Origin: JBEKTY01 sp049515555
GTDB taxonomy: Bacteria > Planctomycetota > Planctomycetia > Pirellulales > Thermoguttaceae
Direction: 5' to 3'
NCBI GenBank assembly: GCA_049515555.1
Contig: JBEKTY010000079.1
Span: forward strand, 1 to 36,604
DNA length: 36,604 nucleotides
Of the stretch, positions 26,243-33,809 are shown one piece after another. How positions within the stretch are numbered: the stretch's first letter is position 1; every line of letters begins with the position of its first letter. The translations under genes and the position numbers were made by a program. Under the pieces are notes generated by a model that saw nothing but the letters and a program-made list of their open reading frames with translations, was not told where the DNA came from and ran no database searches.

Positions 26243-29200
26243 CTATCGATCCACGTGAACCAGCGCCACCGTAAACTGCGGCAGGAGGCAGGGGCCGTAG
26301 CGCACGTCGACAGGCATCACGTAGCGGCCGGGTGAGGTGCCCGCCGGAACCGCCAGCGCGAGGTGTACCCGACCCTCGGTCTTGGCCGGGATCTCGGCCT
26401 TCGGCCAGTCGCTCCCATCGGCCAGCGAGGCGGGGGGAAGCGGGGGAGTGGCCCAGGCCCGCGGCGGCACCGCCCGGCAGGCGGCGGTGCGCGGCGCAGA
26501 GGAATGATTCATCACCACCACGTCGAAGGCCGCCCGGCCGCCCGCCTTCACGTGGACCTCGTAGGGCCGGCACATGATCCACCAGCCATCCAAACCGTAA
26601 TTCGGGTCGTCCCAAGGCAGCAGCGCCGCCAGCAGTGGTTGCCGATCGGCCAGGTTGCCGCGCATCAGGCGCAGGTCGGCGGTCGTGAACAGGAGCGGCC
26701 GCAGGCTGTGGGCATACAGCAGGTGCGTGGGCTCCATCCGCTCGATCAGTTCCAGGCAGCGGTCATAGCCCACGCCCGGCCCCTGCCAGTTGCGGTTGTA
26801 CGGGCAGTAGTCCTCCAGGCCGTCCCAATCGAACGAATCGCCGGCGAAGAACAGCCGCAGATCGTCCTTTTCCGCCAGCAGGCCGCCGTGATAGAGGGTC
26901 TGGCTGGGGAAGAAATAGGCGGTGAGCCGGAACTCGTGCCAGCGCCAGGATTCGCCGTCATGGGTGACGCGGTCCACGCGGACCGGTTCGGCCATCAGGC
27001 AGGGCAGCGGCGGCCAGGCCGACGGCTGGCCGATCACCTCTGCCACATGACTGTCGGCGAGGATGTTACACGCGGGAAAAGCCTTGCGGAACTGCGCCAC
27101 CCCCTCGCAATGGTCGTCGTGATAATGCGAGATCCACAGGCACTCGACGCCGGGCAACTCGCCTTTGCGGACCATCTGTTGCAACTCCCTTTCCACGCCG
27201 TTGCCGCAATCCACGAGGAAGGCCGCGCCGTCCTTGGACCGCAGCAACCAGGAGGTCGGACCGCGATGGCTGAGGCAGGCCGGCACGGGCCGCTCACGCC
27301 ACAGCGGGCCTTCGCCGTAAACCTTCCCGTTGCCCAGCCGCGAGAGCTTGGCGAACAGGGGCAGACAGTCTTTACGGGCGAAGTCGAAGTGATTGAGGAA
27401 ATGGTCGGGAATCCCGCCGCGCAGGCAACTGATCGCCACGTACTTGTCCCAGCACTGCTCCAGCCGGGCGGTCAGCGCGTCCACAGCCTTGGGCGGATCG
27501 GTCATGATCCGGCCATGCGAGGGGACGAGCATCGCGGGTCTGGCCGCCTTGATCCGCGTCAGACTCTTCTCCAGTTCGCAACGGCCCCACAGGAAGCCTT
27601 CGTACTCGAATTCCGTGTTGCCGCCCCAGCACGGACCCGGCCCGTCGGCATAGGGCATGCCCGCCCTCGTCAGGCCGTATAGCTCCCAGGCTTGGCCCTC
27701 GTCATAGATGCAATCGCCGGAGAAGACCACGCGTTGGCCGTCCACGGCCACGAGGTAGCTCATCGCGCCGCGGGTGTGGCCGGGCGTGGCCAGGGCGCAA
27801 ATCTCCGCCGGCCCCCAGCGCAGCGTCTGCCCGTCGGCATACGCCGCGTCCACCTTCAGCGGCTCGGTCAGCACCAGATAATCCGGATGATAGGACCAGT
27901 TCACCCAGCGGCGGTCGAACCAGCCCAGGGGCTGCTCGAACAGGCCACGCTCGGCGGCGGGCACACCAATCTTTGCCCCGGCGGCCACCAGCGCCGGCGC
28001 GCCGCACGCTTGGTCGCGATGATGGTGCGTGAAGAGGATGCGATCAACCGCCTTCACGCCCAACTCGTCCAGCCGCGCGGCCACGGCCCCGTCGCCGCAG
28101 TCGATCAACAGCGCCTTGTCCCCGTTGCGGATGACGCCCACGTTGATCGGGCCCGCGTAAACCCAAAGGTGTTCCGCGATCTTCTTGAGTTGCAGGCTGG
28201 CCGATTGCCCATCAAGATGCGTCTTAGACGGTGCGACGGACGGTGCCTTGATCCGCACAGGCTCGATCACTGGCGGCTCGACCGCGGCGACAGTCGGCCT
28301 TGGCCCTGGGGCGGCGACCCGGCCTTGTACGGGGGCCACGGCCGGCCGCCGCACAGGCTCGATAGTCTGCCGCCCTGATCCGCCGTCCGGTTGGTCCAGG
28401 AGCGTGAAGAGGACCTGGTCCAGGGTCTCCTTGATGACAATCAATCGCCGGGTAATCCCTTCCTCGAAGGACGGCCACAACGCCGCATACCCGAAACCCT
28501 TCGGCCAGGCCCCGCCATGGTTGTCCGTATCGACAGGGCTCATCAGCTTGCCATAGTCCTCGTCCCTCCGCGCGGCATTGCGGTACATGTCGAAGACCCG
28601 CGCTACCGGGACCTTGTTGTCCTCGCACATCTTGGCCAGGGCATCGCTGAGTGATTCCTCGGGCGAGCCGATAGGGTTGGTTCGCGCATAGGGATTGGTC
28701 GTGGCATAAATCACCACGGTGCCCTGGCCCTCGAACAGCTTGATCATCTCCAGCGTATTGCTCACCACCGTCTTGCGGTCGACGGGGGGATTCGCCCGCA
28801 AGTCTTCGATGCCACAGGTGAGCAGGCACAACTCGGGCCGGAGCGAGAGGATCTGCTTGGCGGGGTCCTTGAGGTCCCGGAGCAGCGTGGCGCTGGTGGT
28901 CACCGGGCTGAGATCGACATTGGGATTGCGAATCTCGTTGAACAGGGTGTACGGCAGCAGCGGCACGATCGCCCGGTTGCGGTTCTGGGTCCGGTCCAGG
29001 TAGTTGATCGAATCGCCGTAATGATACACGAAGCCTTTTTGCGCCCGACCGGCGCCGGCAGCGTGGACGGCGCGCACGTGATCGGCATAGTACAGCGCGT
29101 CGGTGGCGACCGCGCTCGGCGCCGGCGGGGCAGAACCCTGGGCAACCGTGGCGCTGACCACCGCCGACCAGGGGCTCAAATTCCGCTCATAGTCCGCGGC

Positions 29201-29947
29201 CAGCACGCGATAGCGGTAGGTGCCCGCGGCGGGCAGCGTGTCCGTAAACGTCAGGTTCGCGGTTTGTGCGATTTTTGCGAACGGTTTGTTCTCGGCGGCG
29301 CGCGAAATCACGTACCACGCCACACCCACGTTGTCGCGGGCCGCTTTCCAGGCCAAGTGTACGGTCGAGGCGTCGGAGCGGGCGGTCAATTGCCCGGGCG
29401 GCCCGGGCGGTGTGGTGTCGTCACCACGGTAGATAACCAAATTTCGCACTTCGTTGCGTGTTGCCTGGAAGGTCATGCAAGTAAAGTGTGCGAGATGGCT
29501 GCGACGCGGCACGCCGTCGTGAATCAAGGCCAAGCCACCCGCCGTTTTCCCGTCCTGGGGCAGGAACTGATCGGCCCGATATAGGCATGGCGTCCAGTCG
29601 CCGCCGCCCCACGAGTAGGTGCCGACCGCCAAGGGCCAATCACCCGTGAAACGATAAGCGTCCCGATGATGAGACACGTCTCCCAGCCATGCCTCGTGCA
29701 GGGTGAATTTCGTCTGTAGCTCGCTGCCCTTGGTTTGAAACGCGATCTTTACACCGTCTGCGTTGGCGATCGAGAGTGGGATCGGTTTGGCCAGATCGAC
29801 CACGTCCAGCCGCGCGATCACGGCTACCTCACCGGGCCGCGGTTTTTCCGCAGCGGCCCCCAAGGCTGGGGCATCGAGCAATCCAACGTCGGCGATTACC
29901 GCCAGCAGCAGCGAGACCAGAGATGTCGGCATTCTGTTGCTCATCAT
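26243..29947 (-). CDS. Secreted FN3 / SGNH-like / double metallo-beta-lactamase fusion protein
   Basis: The protein has 1234 residues from ATG 29947, chosen because it opens a signal peptide (MMSNRMPTSLVSLLLAV to GAAA). The frame is open 68 codons further, and no clear ribosome site decides. Domains in order: a beta-rich N-terminal part; fibronectin type III (about 176-265, from TPPGPPGQL, with YRYRVLAADYERN); an SGNH/GDSL-like hydrolase (about 305-515, with YHYGDSIN, LCLLTCGIEDLR and TDNHGGAWP); a Pro/Val linker; a first metallo-beta-lactamase domain (about 605-860); a second one (about 890-1150); and a beta-sandwich tail. The first metal motif reads THHHRDQ, with the last His replaced by Gln; the second, SHYHDDH, is complete. 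Metallo-beta-lactamase folds hydrolyse esters, lactones, phosphodiesters or amides using zinc or iron. Its role here is unknown but is extracytoplasmic. Confidence 0.75.
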   Translation of the reverse strand: MMSNRMPTSLVSLLLAVIADVGLLDAPALGAAAEKPRPGEVAVIARLDVVDLAKPIPLSIANADGVKIAFQTKGSELQTKFTLHEAWLGDVSHHRDAYRFTGDWPLAVGTYSWGGGDWTPCLYRADQFLPQDGKTAGGLALIHDGVPRRSHLAHFTCMTFQATRNEVRNLVIYRGDDTTPPGPPGQLTARSDASTVHLAWKAARDNVGVAWYVISRAAENKPFAKIAQTANLTFTDTLPAAGTYRYRVLAADYERNLSPWSAVVSATVAQGSAPPAPSAVATDALYYADHVRAVHAAGAGRAQKGFVYHYGDSINYLDRTQNRNRAIVPLLPYTLFNEIRNPNVDLSPVTTSATLLRDLKDPAKQILSLRPELCLLTCGIEDLRANPPVDRKTVVSNTLEMIKLFEGQGTVVIYATTNPYARTNPIGSPEESLSDALAKMCEDNKVPVARVFDMYRNAARRDEDYGKLMSPVDTDNHGGAWPKGFGYAALWPSFEEGITRRLIVIKETLDQVLFTLLDQPDGGSGRQTIEPVRRPAVAPVQGRVAAPGPRPTVAAVEPPVIEPVRIKAPSVAPSKTHLDGQSASLQLKKIAEHLWVYAGPINVGVIRNGDKALLIDCGDGAVAARLDELGVKAVDRILFTHHHRDQACGAPALVAAGAKIGVPAAERGLFEQPLGWFDRRWVNWSYHPDYLVLTEPLKVDAAYADGQTLRWGPAEICALATPGHTRGAMSYLVAVDGQRVVFSGDCIYDEGQAWELYGLTRAGMPYADGPGPCWGGNTEFEYEGFLWGRCELEKSLTRIKAARPAMLVPSHGRIMTDPPKAVDALTARLEQCWDKYVAISCLRGGIPDHFLNHFDFARKDCLPLFAKLSRLGNGKVYGEGPLWRERPVPACLSHRGPTSWLLRSKDGAAFLVDCGNGVERELQQMVRKGELPGVECLWISHYHDDHCEGVAQFRKAFPACNILADSHVAEVIGQPSAWPPLPCLMAEPVRVDRVTHDGESWRWHEFRLTAYFFPSQTLYHGGLLAEKDDLRLFFAGDSFDWDGLEDYCPYNRNWQGPGVGYDRCLELIERMEPTHLLYAHSLRPLLFTTADLRLMRGNLADRQPLLAALLPWDDPNYGLDGWWIMCRPYEVHVKAGGRAAFDVVVMNHSSAPRTAACRAVPPRAWATPPLPPASLADGSDWPKAEIPAKTEGRVHLALAVPAGTSPGRYVMPVDVRYGPCLLPQFTVALVHVDR

Positions 29948-30171
29948 GCTTGTTGCGCCTTGCGGGCGGGAGCGGCCAGGAGGAGCGAGCAAAGGGGCAC
30001 GAGTGGTGGGCTCGGTCGCGGCCTGGGCGGTCTCCGCGACCAGCCGTCGCGCAGGTGCCACTGCTGGCTTGTCCGAGGCTGTCCAGGAATTGAAATTGAC
30101 CTGGGCCCAAGAACCTCCGTTGGTTAGGTTTCGCTTTGCGTAAACCGACATTTCCTGATTACGTCATAAAA

Positions 30172-30452
30172 CCACGGCCTTTGGCCGTGGACCCAAATAG
30201 CTTCGGAGCGATCCGGCGTGCAATGGGTTTCCATTCGGCATACGCTCTTCTTCCAGGAAGGCCCGTTGGGGCAGGAAGGAGACGCCTATGCACGAATGGC
30301 AAAGCCTGTCCCATGTGGGATGGGAGTGCAAGTATCACGTGGTCATCATACCAAAGTACCGGCGAAAAGTCTTCTACGGGAAACTGCGGAGGCAGATTGG
30401 TGCGATCCTGCGGGAGTTGTGTTGTCAAAGGGGAGTGGAATTGCCGGAAGGG
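30172..30452 (+). mobile_element. Left end and partial tnpA of an IS200/IS605-type element
   Basis: A perfect hairpin (CCACGGCC 30172-30179, loop TTT, GGCCGTGG 30183-30190) has the form of the subterminal hairpin that Y1 transposases recognise. About 100 bp later comes the tnpA start. The right end and most of tnpA are absent, and methylase sequence begins at about 30452. The left boundary is probably near 30155-30170, just upstream of the large minus-strand gene. Confidence 0.65.
30288..30452 (+). pseudogene. tnpA: Truncated IS200-type Y1 transposase TnpA
   Basis: The start is ATG 30288 behind AAGGAG. MHEWQSLSHVGWECKYHVV, then IPKYRRKVFYG, RRQIGAILRELC and RGVELPEG match the N-terminus of IS200/IS605 TnpA, a single-strand transposase that uses a HUH metal site and a catalytic Tyr. 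The match ends at residue 55. Intact proteins normally continue with the HUH segment and the Tyr helix, about 130-150 residues in all, so this copy has neither and cannot transpose. The remaining frame (to 30578) is a shadow of the methylase tail. Confidence 0.75.
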
Positions 30453-31117
30453 TATTCGACAAGCCGAAATTCATGTACCAGGAAATCCAGTCTCATCCTG
30501 GCTACGCACTGGATACCTCGCGGCAATACGGCAACAACAAGACGTTCTTCATCGCGTGCGACGACCTGTACTTGTTGAGCGTTCTCAATTCGCCGCTCAC
30601 GTGGTGGCATAATTAGCGATACCTTCCGCACATGAAAGACGAAGCACTCTCGCCGGTGCCGTTCCTGATGGAACCGCTGCCAATCGCAAAATCGGACGAC
30701 GCGCTTCGTGCGAAGGTCGAAGCGGCGGCGGGGCGATTGATCCAGCTTGCCCGGCAGGGGCAAGTAGCATGCGGCGACTTGCTCGACTGGCTCCGGGTGC
30801 AGCACCAGATTGAGAAGCCGAGCAAGCGGCTGGAATCGCCGACGGAGTTGGACTCCGACGCCTTTGTCGCGGAGGTGAAGAAGCTCCGCGGGCGGAAGAA
30901 GCCGCTCAGCGCACCGGCTTTGTAGAGTCTGCGGGACGAATACGTCCGGTCGATCGAGCCGGCCCGCACACTGGCGGTCGAGGCATTGCAGCTTGAGCAC
31001 GAGTTGAGCGGCTTGGTGCACGCCGCCTACGGCCTGACCCCGGACGAGGTTCGCCTGATGTGGCGCGCCGCCCCGCCGCGCATGCCCACCACACTGCTGC
31101 CGATCACGACAGACTGA
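30452..31117 (+). pseudogene. C-terminal part of a type II/IIG-like adenine DNA methylase with two internal amber stops
   Basis: A single frame reads VFDKPKFMYQEIQSHPGYALD, in parts: FMYQEIQSHP, GNNKTFFIACDDLYLL and LNSPLTWWHN, then TAG (30614), RYLPHMKDEALSPVPF and a helical stretch (LRGRKKPLSAPAL), then TAG (30923), and SLRDEYVRSIEPARTL to AAYGLTPDEV and TGA (31115). This matches TaqI-like target-recognition domains and the C-terminal helices of Eco57I/PglX-type adenine methylases, where the first stop normally is Trp (HNWRY) and the second a polar residue. The catalytic NPPY domain is absent. Both stops differ from the expected codon by one base. The frame has no indels, so decay is recent or slow. 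Confidence 0.65.
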
Positions 31118-31367
31118 GCCGTGAAGTCAGGCTTAGGGGCGGCCGCATCTGGCCCCGCCAGATGGACTGCCTCGCCCGAAGATTGTCCGACTTGTGATCA
31201 CGCTGCGTAAGGTGTAGGCTCGTCAGGGAACAGTTTGGCGATCCCGGTGGAGTGAAAGCGACCTACGACCCGATGAGTAACAGCGATCCACTGGGACGAG
31301 GAGCTCACGAAGGGCGAAGCGGTTGTCGGCGAAAAGTGATGGAAATGTCTAACCAAGGGGATAATTC

Positions 31368-33242
31368 ATGTCGAGCAAGAGACTGTTCTGGGCAAGTGTC
31401 GTCATGGCTGGGATGGCTGCGTCATCGTGGGCGTCGGATGCCGCAGGCCCCGATTACCTGAAGGTGAAGGACCTGACACCCGTGAAGGTTCTGGCCACGC
31501 CGCAGCACGCTCCGGTGGTGTTGGTGACTGATGGGCAACCCAAAGCCAAGGTTTACGTCGCGGTGGAGAAGCCCAGCGCAACCCTGGACATTCTAGTGAA
31601 AGAGTTGGTGGGGACGGTCAAGATGTCCACCGGCGCGGAGCTGGAGATCGTCAAGGAGGTGCCCGCGAGGGACTTGCCGGCGATCGTGATTGGTGACTGC
31701 GACGCCTCGCGCGCGGCCGATATCCAAACCAGCGCCATCCCTGTCGAGGGATTCGTCGTCAAGACGGCGCCCAATCGCGTGTTCCTGGTGGGCAGTACGA
31801 TCAAGTTGCCGGAGGTCGCCGGTTATGACGGTCCCTATAGCAATGAAGGGACAGCCTGGGCGGTGGCGGACTTCCTGGAGCGATTCATCGGCGTACGATG
31901 GTACTGGCCGGTGAACGCGGGCGGCCGTAGCGTCGTCCAGGCCAGGCACCTGGTGGTCCACCCGGCGCATTACAGCGACCAGCCGGTGTTCCACAAGCGG
32001 CAATGCTTTCCCGAATACCCCTATGATGTGCCCCGCGACGGCAGCCAATTCCTCAAGCGCGGCATTCCGGCGGGCGTCGCCAAGCTCGACATGGCTGTGA
32101 TGTTGGCGGGCCTGCGAAACGGCAACACTTGCCCGTACATGATCAAGGTCCATAATCCCCAGAACGTGTGGCAGAACCAGAAGCTGGTCGATACGCACCC
32201 GGAACTGTTCAAGCTGAAGGAGGATGGCAAGAGGAACTACAGCCAGCTCTGCTATGGCCACCCGAACACGCTCAAGTTCCTGTTGGCCGGCTGTGAGGCG
32301 TATTGGGACAAGAAGGCGGAGGCCATGACGCCTTGGTGCGGTCACGGCGTCAGTTGGGTCACCACGACGTGCGTCACCCTGTCTCCCTGCGACGAACCGG
32401 TCGACTGCCACTGCGGGAACTGCAGGAAGCTGTACGACCCCAAGGGCGGCAACCGCGGCACGGGCTCGCAGATCATGGGCCTTTTCCTCAAGAAGTTTGC
32501 CGACGAGGTCAAACGCCGCTGGCCCGGCAAGAAGGTTTTGTACCTGCCGTACTGGAACTACACCGTGTTTCCCAATGGTCTTGATCTGCCCGACAACCTC
32601 GAGATCCAGATGTGTACCATGTCCTTCGCGATGATGCGCCAGCCGATATGGCGAGGAGAGATGGAACGTTGCATGAGGAACTGGGGCCAGCAGGTCAAGG
32701 GCAAGATCCAGACGTGGGAATACCACCACCGTACGATCGACTACCCGGGCGTTTACATCCAGTATCCGCACCTGGTCAAGGACTACTACCAGAGGAATCG
32801 CGATGTGCTGAGCGGCTCGTTTCTGAACGGCGGCGGGATCGCCGACTGGACCGCGGCGGCCCCCACGCACTACCTGATCATGAAAGTGCTGTGGAACCCG
32901 GATTTGGACGTGGACGCGGCCTGGGACGTTATGTGCGAGCGGCAGTTCGGCAAGGCCGCCGACACCGCGTGCGAGCTGCTGAAGCTGGCCGCCTACCGCT
33001 GGGAAAACGCTCCCTGGAGCATCGAGAAGCAGGGAGGCATGGACGACATGGGCTACCTGGAACCCTCGATCTACCGCGAGACCTGGCCAGACGATGTCGT
33101 CTCCAGGATGAAGGCACTGTGGCAGAAGGGCCGCGAGGAACTCAAGGGTGATCCGGCCGCCCTCCAGAGGTTCCTGTACGTCACCTGGAAGCTGGAGGAT
33201 TTCATCAAGGAAGTCAAGACCCGCTCCTCACGTCGGTCGTGA
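31368..33242 (+). CDS. Secreted DUF4838-type protein, C-terminus possibly shortened
   Basis: The protein has 624 residues from ATG 31368, behind AAGGGG. The signal peptide (SVVMAGMAASSWAS) is clear. Residues ~60-190 resemble an alpha-glucuronidase-like N-terminal domain (AVEKPSATLDILVKEL, GTAWAVADFLERFIGVRWYWP). From ~230 to ~560 comes the DUF4838 part: PVFHKRQCFPEYPY, LCYGHPNTLKFLL, LSPCDEPVDCHCGNCRKLY with its Cys cluster, and WEYHHRTIDYPG. DUF4838 proteins are exported and co-occur with polysaccharide-degrading genes; a barrel fold and glycan role are inferred. The end (KEVKTRSSRRS) is abrupt, followed within 45 nt by a transposase fragment, so the C-terminal domain found in longer family members may have been lost. 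The preceding 250 bp (31118-31367) shows no gene. Confidence 0.7.
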   Translation: MSSKRLFWASVVMAGMAASSWASDAAGPDYLKVKDLTPVKVLATPQHAPVVLVTDGQPKAKVYVAVEKPSATLDILVKELVGTVKMSTGAELEIVKEVPARDLPAIVIGDCDASRAADIQTSAIPVEGFVVKTAPNRVFLVGSTIKLPEVAGYDGPYSNEGTAWAVADFLERFIGVRWYWPVNAGGRSVVQARHLVVHPAHYSDQPVFHKRQCFPEYPYDVPRDGSQFLKRGIPAGVAKLDMAVMLAGLRNGNTCPYMIKVHNPQNVWQNQKLVDTHPELFKLKEDGKRNYSQLCYGHPNTLKFLLAGCEAYWDKKAEAMTPWCGHGVSWVTTTCVTLSPCDEPVDCHCGNCRKLYDPKGGNRGTGSQIMGLFLKKFADEVKRRWPGKKVLYLPYWNYTVFPNGLDLPDNLEIQMCTMSFAMMRQPIWRGEMERCMRNWGQQVKGKIQTWEYHHRTIDYPGVYIQYPHLVKDYYQRNRDVLSGSFLNGGGIADWTAAAPTHYLIMKVLWNPDLDVDAAWDVMCERQFGKAADTACELLKLAAYRWENAPWSIEKQGGMDDMGYLEPSIYRETWPDDVVSRMKALWQKGREELKGDPAALQRFLYVTWKLEDFIKEVKTRSSRRS

Positions 33243-33264
33243 GGCAAGGAGCGACCGAATCTCG

Positions 33265-33279
33265 CTGGACCACCACACC
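33265..33279 (+). repeat. 15-bp direct repeat, copy 1
   Basis: CTGGACCACCACACC occurs here and again at 33672-33686, in the same orientation. The two copies flank the transposase fragment, about 400 bp apart. Confidence 0.5.
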
Positions 33280-33282
33280 CGC

Positions 33283-33492
33283 ATGGGCATTCTACGAATC
33301 GCCTTCTTCTTTCTCCGCGGTCTCCTGCTTGGCCCTTTGGCCCTGGCCGCCGAGAATCTCGCCCTGCGACAACAGCTCCTGGTCCTTCGCCGATCCGTCA
33401 AACGGCCCCACTTGCGACGATGCGATCGTGTCTTCTGGGCATGGCTCTCGCGCTGGTGGAGAGAGCGGGATCTCGGGCGAGTCCCTCAGTGA
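33283..33492 (+). pseudogene. N-terminal fragment of an integrase-core (DDE) transposase
   Basis: The frame from ATG 33283 reads FLRGLLLGPLALAAENLALR, in parts: LAAENLALRQQLLVLRR, SVKRPHLRRCDRVFWAWLSR and WWRERD. This is the familiar start of a group of planctomycete transposases with a helical N-terminus (ENLALRQQL-VL) before the integrase catalytic core. The match ends near 33465 and the frame stops at 33490. The DDE core is missing, so it is dead. It lies directly behind the shortened DUF4838 gene and between two copies of a 15-bp repeat. Confidence 0.6.
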
Positions 33493-33809
33493 GCAGCACG
33501 CTGCCTCTCTGCGCCGATCCTTGCACAGGCATGCTTCTGGTCTCCTTCTGCGGCGTGGAGTCATTACTTCCCGTGCGTCGCTCCATCGAATTGGCATGCG
33601 AGGCCTGCGTCCCGGGGTCGCCAATCGCCCGGAATTCGACTACCGACTTTCGCGGGACCATGCAGGTGCACCTGGACCACCACACCGCTACGCGGTTGCA
33701 GTCGAGGAGATCGCTAGCGGCCTGCGCGCCGCGACGGAGTTTCAGGTGATGCGCGAGTGACCGTCCCCCTCACCTGCCGCTCAGCACTCGGACAACTTGA
33801 GAACCGGCG
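33493..33809. other. About 320 bp without a supported gene
   Basis: Between the transposase fragment and the 3' end of the next minus-strand gene, plus-strand frames are open but Arg/Ser/His-rich and match nothing known. The second copy of the 15-bp direct repeat is inside. This may be further degraded element sequence. Confidence 0.4.
33672..33686 (+). repeat. 15-bp direct repeat, copy 2
   Basis: Identical to 33265-33279. It may be a recombination scar or an element-related duplication; it is longer than most target-site duplications. Confidence 0.5.

Noticed and set aside
26363..27682. 439-codon plus frame opposite the metallo-beta-lactamase fusion
   Set aside because: The minus strand holds the complete SHYHDDH metal motif and ordered domains; the plus frame is a shadow.
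30452..31117. Reassignment of TAG as a sense codon, suggested by two internal ambers
   Set aside because: The two sites would need different residues, and intact genes here (for example the caspase and the metallo-beta-lactamase fusion) end in TAG.
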